64,000 nucleotides of DNA from NCBI GenBank assembly GCA_004431415.1, contig QPMI01000157.1, forward strand, positions 62,001 to 126,000, written 5' to 3'. Both the position numbers and the translations under genes were made by a program. Shown here piece by piece: positions 45,138-54,031 of the stretch. Position 1 is the stretch's first letter; every line of letters begins with the position of its first letter. Under the pieces are notes generated by a model, which saw only the letters and a program-made list of their open reading frames with translations, had not been told where the DNA came from and ran no database searches. Origin of the DNA: Cyanophora paradoxa (taxonomy: Eukaryota; Glaucocystophyceae; Cyanophorales; Cyanophoraceae).

Positions 45138-46062
45138 ACTCGAGCTGAAAAGAATTGTCAATTCCATTCATGTCAATGATGTCACCAAAGTAGTCTTTGA
45201 ACTCAACTGTTAGTTCTCTCACCACCAGATGTCGGTCATTAATTCGAATAAACTCCCCATGTTCACCATTATAGTAAACATAGCCTCCTATATCCTTGCT
45301 TAATTGGAGTCTCAGTATGGCGCCTTGGTTTTGTGGCTGTGATTTTGGGACTATATTATGTCTGCTGGCAAAGGGAGCAAGTTCTTTGACATGTAAATAA
45401 AGGTACTGCTCAGCATTCATATCTGCCATCTTATTGCTGTAATAAACATATCTAAGAGGTGTGGATGAAAGTCTGGATCCCGAAAAGGTAGTTCCCCACA
45501 AGGGGTGATTGAGTGTGATAGGTTTGCCATCATACTTTAGAAAATTCTCAGGGCGATATGGAGATTGAGAGGGCGAATTGTCATCCATAAATGAAGACTG
45601 GAACTCAGTTGAGCTTAAACCCAATAGCTTACCAATGCGCTTATTGCTTGCTTTTATACGGAAAAATCTGTTACTGTAGAACTCCACTTTATAAGTGGTT
45701 GGATTGTAGAATAATTTGAATTCGAAAGCAACTGTTTTTCCTGCTATAGTTTCCTCATAGAACACATAGTTCAATCCATAGTTGTATGGTTGGGTGACCC
45801 CAAAATGACCCTGATTGATATAACCGGTTGGCAGAGGAGAGATGTTGTAAGTTACTGTTTCAGTGACAGAACTATCCTGATAGGTGAATTCCACTATTAA
45901 ATGATCTGTTCCCACACTATTGTAAATGCTGTTTGGAATTTCTGCGTAAATGATCCTACACTCTCGAGGTCTCTCTACTGGTGTTGTGAGGGCAACCCTG
46001 TAAGAGTTTTCGGTTTCACCTTGGCTGCGATCCCTGCTATCAACATTGACAAGCCGGTTCAT
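45127..46062 (-). CDS. Probable minor capsid (penton-like) protein, 311 aa
   Basis: The N-terminus MNRLVNVDSRDRSQGETENS, followed by YRVALTTPV and IIYAEIPNSIYNS, resembles a family common in PLVs, virophages and large DNA viruses that is usually called minor capsid protein. It is beta-rich and without membrane segments. It is divergent from a related gene at 46071 with only 8 bases between starts, and convergent with the patatin gene. Which one is the penton cannot be decided from sequence alone. Confidence 0.6.
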   Translation of the reverse strand: MNRLVNVDSRDRSQGETENSYRVALTTPVERPRECRIIYAEIPNSIYNSVGTDHLIVEFTYQDSSVTETVTYNISPLPTGYINQGHFGVTQPYNYGLNYVFYEETIAGKTVAFEFKLFYNPTTYKVEFYSNRFFRIKASNKRIGKLLGLSSTEFQSSFMDDNSPSQSPYRPENFLKYDGKPITLNHPLWGTTFSGSRLSSTPLRYVYYSNKMADMNAEQYLYLHVKELAPFASRHNIVPKSQPQNQGAILRLQLSKDIGGYVYYNGEHGEFIRINDRHLVVRELTVEFKDYFGDIIDMNGIDNSFQLEFIE

Positions 46063-46070
46063 TTTAATAT
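46063..46070. promoter_or_regulatory. Eight-base gap between divergent minor-capsid start codons
   Basis: The two start codons are separated only by TTTAATAT, so each promoter must lie inside the opposite coding region. If the plus-strand gene starts at the internal ATG 46092 (MPVDYIEVSSF), the gap becomes 29 bases. Confidence 0.5.
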
Positions 46071-47102
46071 ATGAATATAGATAAAAGGAGAATGCCCGTG
46101 GATTACATTGAGGTGAGTTCTTTTAATACAATCTCTGGTGACGGTCCTACTTCAAGCTTTGTAGCTCGACTTCCAAACATATATGAGAATGTGAGGGCTG
46201 TCAGGCTGGTCTCGGCCGAATTTTATAATAGTATCCCTATGGTGAGTGGTGAAACGCAACCAGGGGATATTACAATTGATAATTCATTCAGCATTTTTTG
46301 GAGTGAAGAATTCGATGGTGCTGGCATTGATGGCATTCCAACTACTCGACCAGCGGCCGGCTTTGAACCTTGGAAGCAATTAATCATAAGTCGCAAAAAA
46401 CCCATTCAAAGCCACCAGCAATTGGTAAATGTAATTAATGCGAAATTCGATGATAGAGAGCCGGAACCATCTATTCGCTGTAAATGGGATGAGTCACTAA
46501 AACGAATTATATTCCACTCAGAGAAACCTTTCTATTTAGCCTTCTCTAACGCTGGAAATCCAAACCAGAAAACGATCCAAAAGTTGCTGAGCGCTGCCCG
46601 ATTGCTTGGTCTTGATCCCGGAAGATATGGAAATTCCCCAATCCAATCACAGGTTTATAATGCTCTTACTGATGGCATCTTTACTGGTGAACGGGTGAAT
46701 GGCATTATATCTTCATTTGAACCCGAGAAAACCCGTGATAGTGTTTTATTTGTGAGAGTAAAAGAGTTGGGTGATCTGGTTCAGTGTGGGGATGGTCTCC
46801 TGACTGGTTACTTCCACAAAATCGTGGTTCCTGACAAGGACTATGGTGAGCATGTGGTTTACAATTCGACAGAATCCCACCCACTTTACAAATACTATAA
46901 CAAAAAAATGAGTTTGTCTACATTCTCTGTGGATATAGTAAATGCTATAAACGAACCAATTGATTTTGAGGGTCAACCTGTCCACCTCACATTTGAAATT
47001 CGCTATGGGGACGAGCCAGCAGGTGACCCTCTCTATGAATACTTTAAGATGCGGATGTCGCAAAGTCATCCAACATATCCGGTCATTGCGAGTTTCGGGT
47101 AA
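46071..47102 (+). CDS. Probable minor capsid (penton-like) protein, 343 aa
   Basis: Same broad family as the divergent neighbour: YIEVSSFNTISGDGPTSSF, then VARLPNIYENVRAVRLVSAE and FYNSIP. This arrangement of a Ser/Asn-rich opening, a short strand and a motif like IPN-x-x-YN is typical of PLV minor capsid proteins. The likely start is ATG 46071; ATG 46092 is possible because the family motif begins right after it. It lies 54 bases upstream of the major capsid gene and is probably expressed late with it. Confidence 0.6.
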   Translation: MNIDKRRMPVDYIEVSSFNTISGDGPTSSFVARLPNIYENVRAVRLVSAEFYNSIPMVSGETQPGDITIDNSFSIFWSEEFDGAGIDGIPTTRPAAGFEPWKQLIISRKKPIQSHQQLVNVINAKFDDREPEPSIRCKWDESLKRIIFHSEKPFYLAFSNAGNPNQKTIQKLLSAARLLGLDPGRYGNSPIQSQVYNALTDGIFTGERVNGIISSFEPEKTRDSVLFVRVKELGDLVQCGDGLLTGYFHKIVVPDKDYGEHVVYNSTESHPLYKYYNKKMSLSTFSVDIVNAINEPIDFEGQPVHLTFEIRYGDEPAGDPLYEYFKMRMSQSHPTYPVIASFG

Positions 47103-47156
47103 ACACAAGGATCATTCGTAATTTTTTTATGTTACAGTATAATAAAAGCGAAAATC

Positions 47157-48526
47157 ATGGATATTACGTCGACCCTCCAGCGCCTTTCGTTGAAAGAAGC
47201 CCTAACAACCCCAGAGGAGGCCAAGGCCTTCTTTCTGGATAACTCCCTTATGCTTGGTCTTGAATCCAAGTCTAAGCCCGTTCTTGTTGTTGTGAACCCG
47301 AGCAATACTTTTGAAAATAATGTTGGAAATCGCATTTCATTCAAACTCCCTCGCTACAATTTCTGTGGCAAACTTGAACTTGCCTTCGACCTTCCAGCTA
47401 TCACTTTTGGTGATGCTGATCTTGTTCGAAATGGGTATACTCGCCCAGTTGGTGCTTTGGTTCAGCGACTTGAAATTACCTATGGGTCATACACCTACCA
47501 TATCCCTTCTGATTTCCTTGCTCATTTCCCTCTTGTCTATTATAGTGAGGATCAGCTTGCCAAAAAGAAGCGGTCAATGGGCATGCTTCACGGCATCCCG
47601 CCCATGGAACCAACCGACTTGGTGGCTCATTCTTTGTTGAAATTCCTGTGCCTTGGCTAAACCACTACCTACCTCTTGGTGCTCTGTCTGGTGAAATGGT
47701 AGTAACTGTTTGGTTCAAGGATGTAGGGAAGGGTTATGTTGAGACTTCTTATGGTGGTCGTACTCTTCCTAAGGCTGGGGACACAGCCATTGATGGGGAC
47801 AAGGACGATGGGCTTGGCGTCGCACCTGCTGAATCTGTGCTGGCACATGTTGGCCAAAACATCACCACTTTCAATCTTGGTGCGCCAAACGTTGAAATTA
47901 AAATTACTTCTCCTCGCCTTTATATGTATGCTGTTAATGTGTCTGATGAGCTTTTCGCTACTGTTATTGAGAAGGTAAAGACAACTGGCATGGCTATCCC
48001 TGCTCTGGATATTGGATTTGTGGATGTCAGTGATTTGAAAGCCAAGGGCGGCGCCCAGCCCAATCGAGTTAACCTCTCCCAAATCTCAGGTCTTGTTTAT
48101 GCTCTGCTTGTTTCAGTTCGTGATAACGCTAATGTTGACAAAGCAAATGGTTCCCACAGTGTACTTAAGACCTATTCCAACTCCAAAGAGATCACATTCA
48201 CAATTGAGATAAACGGCCAGCGACTTTTTGCCACTGAGCCAATTTCGCTCCTGAAAGGTGCTGAGCTGATTGCTGATGTCTTCAAATGCTCTAATATGGA
48301 TAAGGTTGCTGATCGCTATGTTCTTTCGGGTATGAGTTTCTGTCTTGACGGTGAGAAGGCGATTCGCAATATTGCCCAGTCTGGCTATGTTGACCTGACC
48401 AATTCTTCATCTTCATTCCTCACTCTCTACATGCCCACTGACAAGGCAATTGATGTCAATGTTCGCGCTCTCATGCACAGCTTTATCATAGTGGACAAGG
48501 ACGGGCTGCGGCGGATCAATCTATAA
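47157..48526 (+). CDS. Major capsid protein, double jelly roll, with one frameshift
   Basis: This builds the icosahedral shell. The first part (47157 to about 47620) has NRISFKLPRYNFCGKLELAF, RPVGALVQRLEITYGSYTYH and a helix, as in PLV capsid proteins. The second frame takes over before FFVEIPVPWLNHYLPLGAL (about 47630) and runs to 48526. The overlap means a single-base indel between about 47600 and 47625. Joined length would be near 456 aa. Left as it is, the first frame ends at 47660 in the first jelly roll, so no full capsid protein would be made. The neighbours are minor capsid genes upstream and the packaging ATPase downstream. An AT-rich leader (TATAATAAAAG) lies just before the ATG. 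Confidence 0.82.
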
Positions 48527-48579
48527 ACCATATTCAGTCACATCGTATTATTTTTATCTGGTTCTTTATAGAAGGAAGC

Positions 48580-49362
48580 ATGGGCGACTTGGACGAATTT
48601 AATGCTGGTGAGATGATAAATCCCCCTTTCCGCGTTTTGGCAATTGGCAAATCTGCTACTGGTAAATCAGAGGCTGTAAAGTATTGGCTCAAGCAGCTTC
48701 ATGATGCCAAAAAGATTGATGTCGTCCTTGTAATCAGTGGAACGGCTTTTAACAACTTTTGGAACAATGTAGCAAGTGTTCAGCTTGGCAAATGGGATGC
48801 TCCTTACATTGAAAAGGTTCTGGAAGATCGACAACAGAAAATAGAAAAAGGAGAGCCGATTAATCAACTCTTAGTTGTACTGGACGATCTAATTGATAAT
48901 GACTTGGTCGATCTCACTCGCGATAAAATAATCAACAAATTGTACTCTATGGGCAGACATTTGAAAATATCTATTATCTGTATCACACAAAAGCTAAGGA
49001 AAGTCTCATCGACCATTCGCGTCAACTCAGATTATGCTATGTTCCTAAGCGCTGCCAATAGAAAGGAGCTTGAAGCCATTGAGGAAGAATATAATATAAT
49101 GCGGGACAAAGATGTTTTCTATAAAATGTTTGAAGAATATGTACATTCCTATCAGTTTCTAATTTGGTCATCCGCCGATTATTCTGTGAAATATTTCGTA
49201 GATAAAGCGGATTTGGTCAAAGATTTCCCATTTCCACGGTTCCACAGGAAGCCAAAGAAGAAAGAAGATGAGCTTAAACCACCAGAGAAAGAAGAGGGGC
49301 GCAAAGAAGTGAAAAGCCAAGTTCATAGTAATAAGTTAATGCGATATAAACGCGGTCTATAA
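48580..49362 (+). CDS. DNA packaging ATPase, FtsK/HerA (A32) family
   Basis: It pumps viral DNA into preformed capsids. Walker A is GKSATGKS (residues 23-30), Walker B LLVVLDD (97-103), and a sensor-like strand IICITQKLR lies near residue 134. The 260-aa length is typical of PLV and virophage ATPases. The C-terminus is a charged Lys/Glu tail. The frame is intact. It is in the same direction as the capsid genes, 53 bases after the major capsid gene, a usual PLV order. Confidence 0.92.
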   Translation: MGDLDEFNAGEMINPPFRVLAIGKSATGKSEAVKYWLKQLHDAKKIDVVLVISGTAFNNFWNNVASVQLGKWDAPYIEKVLEDRQQKIEKGEPINQLLVVLDDLIDNDLVDLTRDKIINKLYSMGRHLKISIICITQKLRKVSSTIRVNSDYAMFLSAANRKELEAIEEEYNIMRDKDVFYKMFEEYVHSYQFLIWSSADYSVKYFVDKADLVKDFPFPRFHRKPKKKEDELKPPEKEEGRKEVKSQVHSNKLMRYKRGL

Positions 49363-49390
49363 AAATATCTCTCACTTTAATAAAGACACA

Positions 49391-50125
49391 ATGCCCCCCA
49401 AACGCAAAATAGGCATCCCTGCTGGGGCTGTTGGTTATTCAGGCGGTGGTAACAATGGCTCCATTAACACAGACCCGCTTAAATTCAATGGAATGAATGA
49501 GATAAAGCCCTCACAACAGCAAGAGGATCCCCTTAATGCCGCCTATGAGGAATCTTTTGATGACAAAGCCCCACAGACGTCCACCAGTGATCAGCTCAAC
49601 ATCTCCCCTGAAGCTTCTAAAATGAAGGCTGTAGGTGAGGGTGCCAGGCGAATTATAGGTGCTGCTGATGATAAAGGTCTTGGGCTCCAAGATCTATCAC
49701 TCACTCGCAAAGGTGAGGGTCTCAGTAAAGAATCCGACAAGGTTATCCAGTCTATGGCGGGTGAAGTCACATACAAGACTGCTCCCACCCAGAATATTCA
49801 TAGAGTTCCCAAGGCTCAATGGGACGAAATGACTGCCAAGCTTAAAGATCTGGAAGCCAAGTCCAGTGCCTTGGAGCAATATGTAACTGAGAAGAGAGAG
49901 AGATCCAAACTCAAGGAGATGCTTAGAAAGGAGGTGTTCAAAATGGGGATCACTGGAATTCCAGATAAACAGTTTATTGCCAAGAAAGAGACCCAAATTG
50001 ATGAGCAAGCAGTTGATGAAATGAAAACAAAGACCCAAAAGGGGACTATTGAGCCAGGTGCTACAAAGGCAGAGGTGGACAAAGGCGTAGCCCCCACAGT
50101 GTATAAACGACGGGTTTGGCTTTGA
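49391..50125 (+). CDS. Hypothetical 244-aa protein, possibly a structural or scaffold protein
   Basis: I do not recognise it. The N-terminal 120 residues are polar, Gly/Ser/Gln-rich and probably disordered. Residues ~145-185 are a predicted coiled coil (WDEMTAKLKDLEAKSSALEQ, then charged), and the C-terminus is Lys-rich. It lies 28 bases after the ATPase with an AT-rich leader (AATAAAGACACAATG), so it belongs to the late virion cluster. Confidence 0.65.
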   Translation: MPPKRKIGIPAGAVGYSGGGNNGSINTDPLKFNGMNEIKPSQQQEDPLNAAYEESFDDKAPQTSTSDQLNISPEASKMKAVGEGARRIIGAADDKGLGLQDLSLTRKGEGLSKESDKVIQSMAGEVTYKTAPTQNIHRVPKAQWDEMTAKLKDLEAKSSALEQYVTEKRERSKLKEMLRKEVFKMGITGIPDKQFIAKKETQIDEQAVDEMKTKTQKGTIEPGATKAEVDKGVAPTVYKRRVWL

Positions 50126-50153
50126 GAAAAAATAAACGTTTTTTCTATTATAA

Positions 50154-50384
50154 ATGGATGATACCATCAGTCTGGTTGAGTTCACCGTTGATAGTCCTGT
50201 AAGTGAGAGTTATATTAAGAGCGCTTTAGCAAACCAAAAAAGATACAGGGAAGACCCAGCATATAGAGAGGTTAAGAAACAACAAGCCTTGGCATCATAT
50301 TATCGCCGAAGGGCACAAAAAGAAGTGGTGAGGCCAATGGGGAGGCCGGCTAAATACTTTTTAACCACTGAGAGCAGCAACTGA
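50154..50384 (+). CDS. Small basic protein with GRPAK motif, 76 aa
   Basis: Unrecognised small protein. Residues ~25-57 are Arg/Lys-rich (NQKRYREDPAYREVKKQQAL then YYRRR), and PMGRPAKYF near the end resembles an AT-hook-like minor-groove contact. It resembles the protein at 57269-57460 in the order RR-x-x-DPA-x-RE, a helix, YY and a late GRP. A DNA-binding or condensing role is a guess. It starts 28 bases after the coiled-coil gene, preceded by TCTATTATAA. Confidence 0.6.
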   Translation: MDDTISLVEFTVDSPVSESYIKSALANQKRYREDPAYREVKKQQALASYYRRRAQKEVVRPMGRPAKYFLTTESSN

Positions 50385-50409
50385 GTTATTTTGTCCTGTT
50401 ACTTGTAAG

Positions 50410-50685
50410 ATGTGGCAATGGCTCCAACAATTGCTGGATATGTTTCATATACATGTGACCAGCAATTATAAATGTAGCTGTTGTGATACTACTATTGACG
50501 TCAGCATTGGATCTTCCTCCCCAAGTGGATCCAGGAGTGGGTCTCCCTATGATGTGGTGCTGAGGACAGGGTCAACTGAGGGGCAAAGGGTAAGCTTGGA
50601 GAGCATTGAAGAGGTGACAGGGGAGCAATTTGCTCAGGCTGTAAGCAGCGCTTGGGATGAGTACCAAGGAAACCGTCTACATTGA
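50410..50685 (+). CDS. Hypothetical 91-aa protein
   Basis: Unrecognised. It opens with an amphipathic stretch (MWQWLQQLLDMFHIHV), then a CSCC cluster, a Ser/Gly-rich loop and an acidic helix (VSLESIEEVTGEQFAQAVSS). It is last in the plus-strand late cluster and faces the gene at 50691-50927 tail to tail with 5 bases between. It might be noncoding, but composition and position fit a real small gene. Confidence 0.45.
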   Translation: MWQWLQQLLDMFHIHVTSNYKCSCCDTTIDVSIGSSSPSGSRSGSPYDVVLRTGSTEGQRVSLESIEEVTGEQFAQAVSSAWDEYQGNRLH

Positions 50686-50690
50686 ACACA

Positions 50691-50927
50691 TTATCTGCCA
50701 TCAGGGAAGGGGCTAATCTCATTTCCAAGCATGAGGAGATCGTTTGATATTTTTTGTAAAGCTGCTTTGATATGTGGAGACAGGGGGGCTATTCGATGAC
50801 CAAGGTTGTACAGTTCTATAGAGAGGCGATGTATGGAGTTACTCAGTTCTGAGCTTGGAGACGTCAGCGCCAAATATGAGAGTTCAAAGGACACCTCTAC
50901 AAGGCGAGTATGGATGGGAGTTGTCAT
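50691..50927 (-). CDS. Hypothetical 78-aa protein
   Basis: Unrecognised. It is mostly helical with heptad-like Leu/Ile spacing (LVEVSFELSYLALTS, SIHRLSIELYNLGHRI, ALQKISNDLLMLGNEI). Convergent with the 91-aa gene. It ends the core-gene part before the palindromic, inserted region. Confidence 0.45.
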   Translation of the reverse strand: MTTPIHTRLVEVSFELSYLALTSPSSELSNSIHRLSIELYNLGHRIAPLSPHIKAALQKISNDLLMLGNEISPFPDGR

Positions 50928-51117
50928 AATAATCTACTTTTAGGCAGCATAAAAATGCGAAAGGGGCGGCTCTGCGTAGAGCTTGATGAGAGCTTCACAG
51001 GAAAAAAAAGAGCGCTCAAAACGGCCAATCTGGTGCCGAGATATTCGCGTTTGAAGTTCCTTAAGTGGCTCTAATTGAAAGTTTTAGAAACATTCTTATA
51101 GAGCTCTATAAGGAAAA

Positions 51118-51258
51118 AGCCGCCTACTGCTGTACGGTAGGCGCGAGGGCTCTACCGGTAGGCGAGTAGGCAGGGCCCTACTGTTCTACCGCCGGCGGAC
51201 TGTGCCTACCGGTCTGCGGTAGACACACGGGCTCGCCTACCACTGCGGTAGGCTGGCT
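51118..51258. repeat. Palindromic array 1, stems GCCTAC/GTAGGC
   Basis: Five or so short hairpins with stems of the type GCCTAC...GTAGGC or CTACCG...CGGTAG follow one another. They directly precede conserved block B1. The same layout appears at 53692-53838 with stems GCGTAC...GTACGC. The ~190 bases before it (50928-51117) show no gene. Confidence 0.85.
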
Positions 51259-51263
51259 CATAT

Positions 51264-51375
51264 ATATGTATATGATATATATGAAAAAAACCAAGTTTTG
51301 GTAAAAACTACAGCGCCGTGATCGCCATGACGCGGCGAGTCCGGAAAGCTATGTTATATATATATGTCATGTGAC
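51264..51375. repeat. Conserved block B1, duplicated at 53842-53954
   Basis: About 112 bases nearly identical to 53842-53954: an AT-rich start (ATATGTATATGATATATATG), an A run, CAAGTTTTGG, a GC-rich middle GTGATCGCCATGACGCGGCG and an AT-rich end TATATGTCATGTGAC. The only differences are C/T in ACTA(C/T)AGCG and the A-run length. It has no coding signal. Confidence 0.93.
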
Positions 51376-51507
51376 TCAGAAGAGCCTAGTTTATGGTGCG
51401 GCTAGGCTTAGCCATGCGTGCTGTGCAGTTCTAGCAAGCTGGCGGCGAGAGCGAGCAGAGCTGGTATTCCAGGAGCAAGCACAAGTACAGGGTACAAGTG
51501 TATGTCC
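51376..51507. repeat. 132-bp direct repeat, left copy
   Basis: Identical to 53252-53383, from TCAGAAGAGCC to GTGTATGTCC. On the minus strand this copy supplies the last codons and stop of the gag-like ORF (WTYTCTLYLCLLLEYQ), an accident of the fusion. Confidence 0.95.
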
Positions 51508-53232
51508 AGGACATCAGGTCCGGAGTGAGCCGCGCCGTATCCGTCGTGAGGTTCAGTGCCCGAAGCATGTACTCAGACTGTTCGATGATCACGCTGAAGA
51601 TGTAGGCCCGCGGGATTGCATCGTTCTCGACCAGAAGCGGTTGCGGTTCGCAGAAGGTCGTGCGGAGAGAGGCGTCATCTGTGGCACTGACGACGCTTGC
51701 CAGCAGCGTGCCCTGAGCGAGTGCCCTGGCCCGGAGATGGACAGAGACGCGAGGTATCAGCGCAGCCGTGTGCCGTAGCTTCGAGTCGACGTAATCGATG
51801 AGGACTTGCCCTTCTTCTGCCTCCAGCGCGGGAGGGAGCCTGTGCAATTCTCGAAGAGACTGGTGGAACAGTCGAACGCGTACAGCATGCGTGTCGCCTT
51901 GCGCCGTGACTGCGCGCAGCGTGGAGTGGTGGTGCAGCGGTGAGGTCGTGGCCCCCTCGCCTTTGCGAGCGTCCAGCGCCGTCTTGTAGGCCCGGGCCGT
52001 GTCGATCACTGAGGAAAGGATCGCGGTAGCCACCGAGTCCGTCGTGTAGCTTGCGATGCTCGCGTCGGTTGCGCTGAGGCCGAGGAACTCAAGGAAGGGA
52101 ACCGACGAAGTCAGGTCACGTAGAGTCACGAGCTCCGCCGGGGTGCTGTCGTAGGCCAGACAGGCGACAAGGTAGACTGCTGAGCGGAAGCGGGGAATGT
52201 GATGCAGCAACTGTGCGGCCTGCGCCTCGCGAGTGACCTTGTACGTGAGCGGGATCGGGCGCTTCTCGTCCTTGAAACGGGCCATGTCATCGTCGTTCAG
52301 CGGGCGCCTGCCGATCCGACGTGCAAGGTTGTTCTGGAACACGCCCGTGTTTGCGATGCCCACCGCGTCATAAGAGGCGGGGCACCACGCGACGGGGCGC
52401 TCGTCCGAGTACAGGTCTGCGTTGTCCAGCGCCGTCGTCATGAGCATGTACGATTGCTCACCTGGCCAGTAGATCGCGCAGCCTGGGGCAAGGGAGAATG
52501 TGTGGGCGGGGATCTCGCGAACGTCGGGAGGCGGGTGAAGTCTGCCGTGCTCGTCGGGTGCGATGTGGAGCCGCGCGCAGAGCTCCTTGCTGAACGACGT
52601 GTCCGTGTCCTCAGCCTCCTCCGGGGCCGTCGGCGTCGTGGTCGAGGGTCCCGCGGTCGGCGTCATGACTGTCGGCGCCGTCGGCATCGCGGCCGAGGGT
52701 GCGACAGCGGACGTTGTCACCGACGGGGCTGGAGTCATAGCCGGCGCCTTCGGCTGCACGGCCGAGGGCGTGGGGGATACGTCGCGGGCTTCGGAGTTGC
52801 GACTGCAACCTGTACCGTCGGCGGCGCGGCCGAGGGTGCGGTGGGCAGCTGGTCCGAAGGCATCGTCCCGCGCGGGCGCGCGGACGGTGGGCGCCACGAG
52901 CCGCCTGCAGCCGGGATGGCATCGTCCAAGCCGTCGCTTGCAGGGCGGGTTAACGAGACAGCAGCCGAGCCCGTCGGCGTTCCAGCTGGCTCGTCGTGGT
53001 CACTTGGCGACTCCTCGTCGCGGTCCTGGGCGCGCCGGCGGTACTCCTCGTTCCTCCGCCGCTGGTCCGTCTCCTCGTCCGCCGTGCGGAGGGCGGTGAG
53101 CTGCATGAGCGTCATGATGCGCTCGTTCGCATGCGGCACGATGTCGTCGAAGAACGGGAGAGGATCATCGTTGGCGAACTGAATGATCGCCCGCTCCACC
53201 TCCAGCTCCGACAGTCTTCTTAGCCGCACCAT
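51431..53232 (-). CDS. Gag-like protein of the inserted retroelement, frameshifted
   Basis: No family recognised with confidence. It starts at ATG 53232 (MVRLRRLSELEVERAIIQFA) with a charged helix and an Arg/Glu-rich stretch, then a Pro/Ala/Thr-rich linker. A frame change somewhere between 52735 and 52897 leads into the second frame, ending at 51431. The second part (from about 52600) is a globular, helical region with ALDNADLYSDERPVAWCPAS and VYLVACLAYDSTPAELVTL, the size and make-up of a capsid-like gag domain. There is no zinc knuckle, protease or reverse transcriptase. Codon use is GC-rich like the host and unlike the PLV. The end is formed by the 132-bp repeat, so the native C-terminus is missing. 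Confidence 0.5.
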
Positions 53233-53280
53233 AAACTAGTCCCGGCGAGGGTCAGAAGAGCCTAGTTTATGGTGCGGCTA
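53221..53280. repeat. 19-bp inverted repeat at the repeat/gag junction
   Basis: TAGCCGCACCATAAACTAG (53221-53239) pairs exactly with 53262-53280. One arm contains the gag start codon; the other lies inside the 132-bp repeat. It could be a remnant of how the terminal repeat and gag were joined. Confidence 0.9.
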
Positions 53281-53383
53281 GGCTTAGCCATGCGTGCTGT
53301 GCAGTTCTAGCAAGCTGGCGGCGAGAGCGAGCAGAGCTGGTATTCCAGGAGCAAGCACAAGTACAGGGTACAAGTGTATGTCC
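53252..53383. repeat. 132-bp direct repeat, right copy (part of putative 5' LTR)
   Basis: Identical to 51376-51507. Here it is followed by ~148 more GC-rich bases (53384-53531) that are absent from the left copy and that end at the TGAC target duplication. No coding signal. Confidence 0.93.
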
Positions 53384-53535
53384 CGGGGTGTGAGCCCGGG
53401 AGGGGTACATGAAAAGTAGTGGGGGTCCAATCGGCGCACTCATTGTGAGCGCTGCGGAGACTAAGGCCAAGCACTGCGAGTAGCGAGACTCGGGGCGCCG
53501 GCTCCTGACGGCCTAAAGCCGTGAGGCAATATGAC

Positions 53536-53577
53536 ATTATGATATATCATATACATATATCATAATGGTATATACAA
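53536..53577. repeat. Block E1, AT-rich palindromic repeat, duplicated at 53955-53997
   Basis: ATATCATATACATATATCAT followed by A/T and ATGGTATATAC occurs at both places with a few mismatches. E2 follows block B2 directly; E1 is separated from B1 by the retroelement. Between E1 and block A2 lies an AT-rich stretch with repeated TTATATGGTCTTATAAG and no gene. Confidence 0.85.
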
Positions 53578-53691
53578 GTCGCTCAAATTTAAGTCATATA
53601 AGGTCTTATAAGAGTTGTCTTATATCTTATATGGTCTTTATAAGAATTCTTTTTCAAAATCTTATATGGTCTTATAAGATTTAATGTGCGT

Positions 53692-53838
53692 ACTTTAGCT
53701 GGTACGCAGGCCACTGTGCGTACCGTAGCGCAGTACGCAAGCCACTGTGCGTACCGTAGCGCAGTACGCAAGCCACTGTGCGTACCGTAGCGCAGTACGC
53801 AGGCCCCTGTGCGTACCGTGGCTCAGTACGCGCGAACG
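53692..53838. repeat. Palindromic array 2, 31-bp units with stems GCGTAC/GTACGC
   Basis: Five tandem units, each beginning GCGTACCGTAGCGCAGTACG or a variant, with an internal 6-bp stem GCGTAC...GTACGC and a spacer such as AAGCCACTGT. The array precedes block B2 exactly as array 1 precedes B1. Confidence 0.92.
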
Positions 53839-53841
53839 TAC

Positions 53842-53954
53842 ATATGTATATGATATATATGAAAAAAAAACAAGTTTTGGTAAAAACTATAGCGCCGTGA
53901 TCGCCATGACGCGGCGAGTCCGGAAAGCTATGTTATATATATATGTCATGTGAC
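53842..53954. repeat. Conserved block B2
   Basis: Second copy of the ~112-base block, here uninterrupted and joined to block E2. It gives the pre-insertion sequence of the site hit by the retroelement. Confidence 0.93.
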
Positions 53955-54031
53955 ATCATAATATATCATATACATATATCATTATGGTATATACATTTGG
54001 TATATGCGAAACTGAAAATATTCGTAGCTCG

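Larger units (their letters stand above)
51376..53531 (-). mobile_element. GC-rich LTR-retrotransposon-like remnant inserted in the PLV
   Basis: A strongly GC-rich segment interrupts the block B to block E junction, which is seen uninterrupted at 53942-53970. TGAC occurs at both edges (51372-51375 and 53532-53535), consistent with a 4-bp target duplication. In minus orientation it has a ~280-bp region (53531-53252), a gag-like gene, and at the far end a 132-bp copy (51507-51376) of the inner part of that 280-bp region. The best reading is a 5' LTR, gag, and a 3' LTR that lost its first half together with pol. Termini are not TG...CA, so the class is inferred. Confidence 0.6.

Noticed and set aside
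47600-47660. Programmed -1 frameshift in the major capsid gene
   Set aside because: No clear slippery heptamer followed by a stem is visible, and other genes in the window show random-looking single-base breaks.
51371-51778. Plus-strand 135-aa ORF and neighbours on the plus strand to 53182
   Set aside because: These are antisense shadows of the GC-rich gag-like gene; the minus strand has the helix-rich, protein-like sequence.
53692-53838. Possible CRISPR-like array of 31-bp units
   Set aside because: Units abut with no unique spacers and each is itself palindromic. No cas genes, and the setting is eukaryotic.
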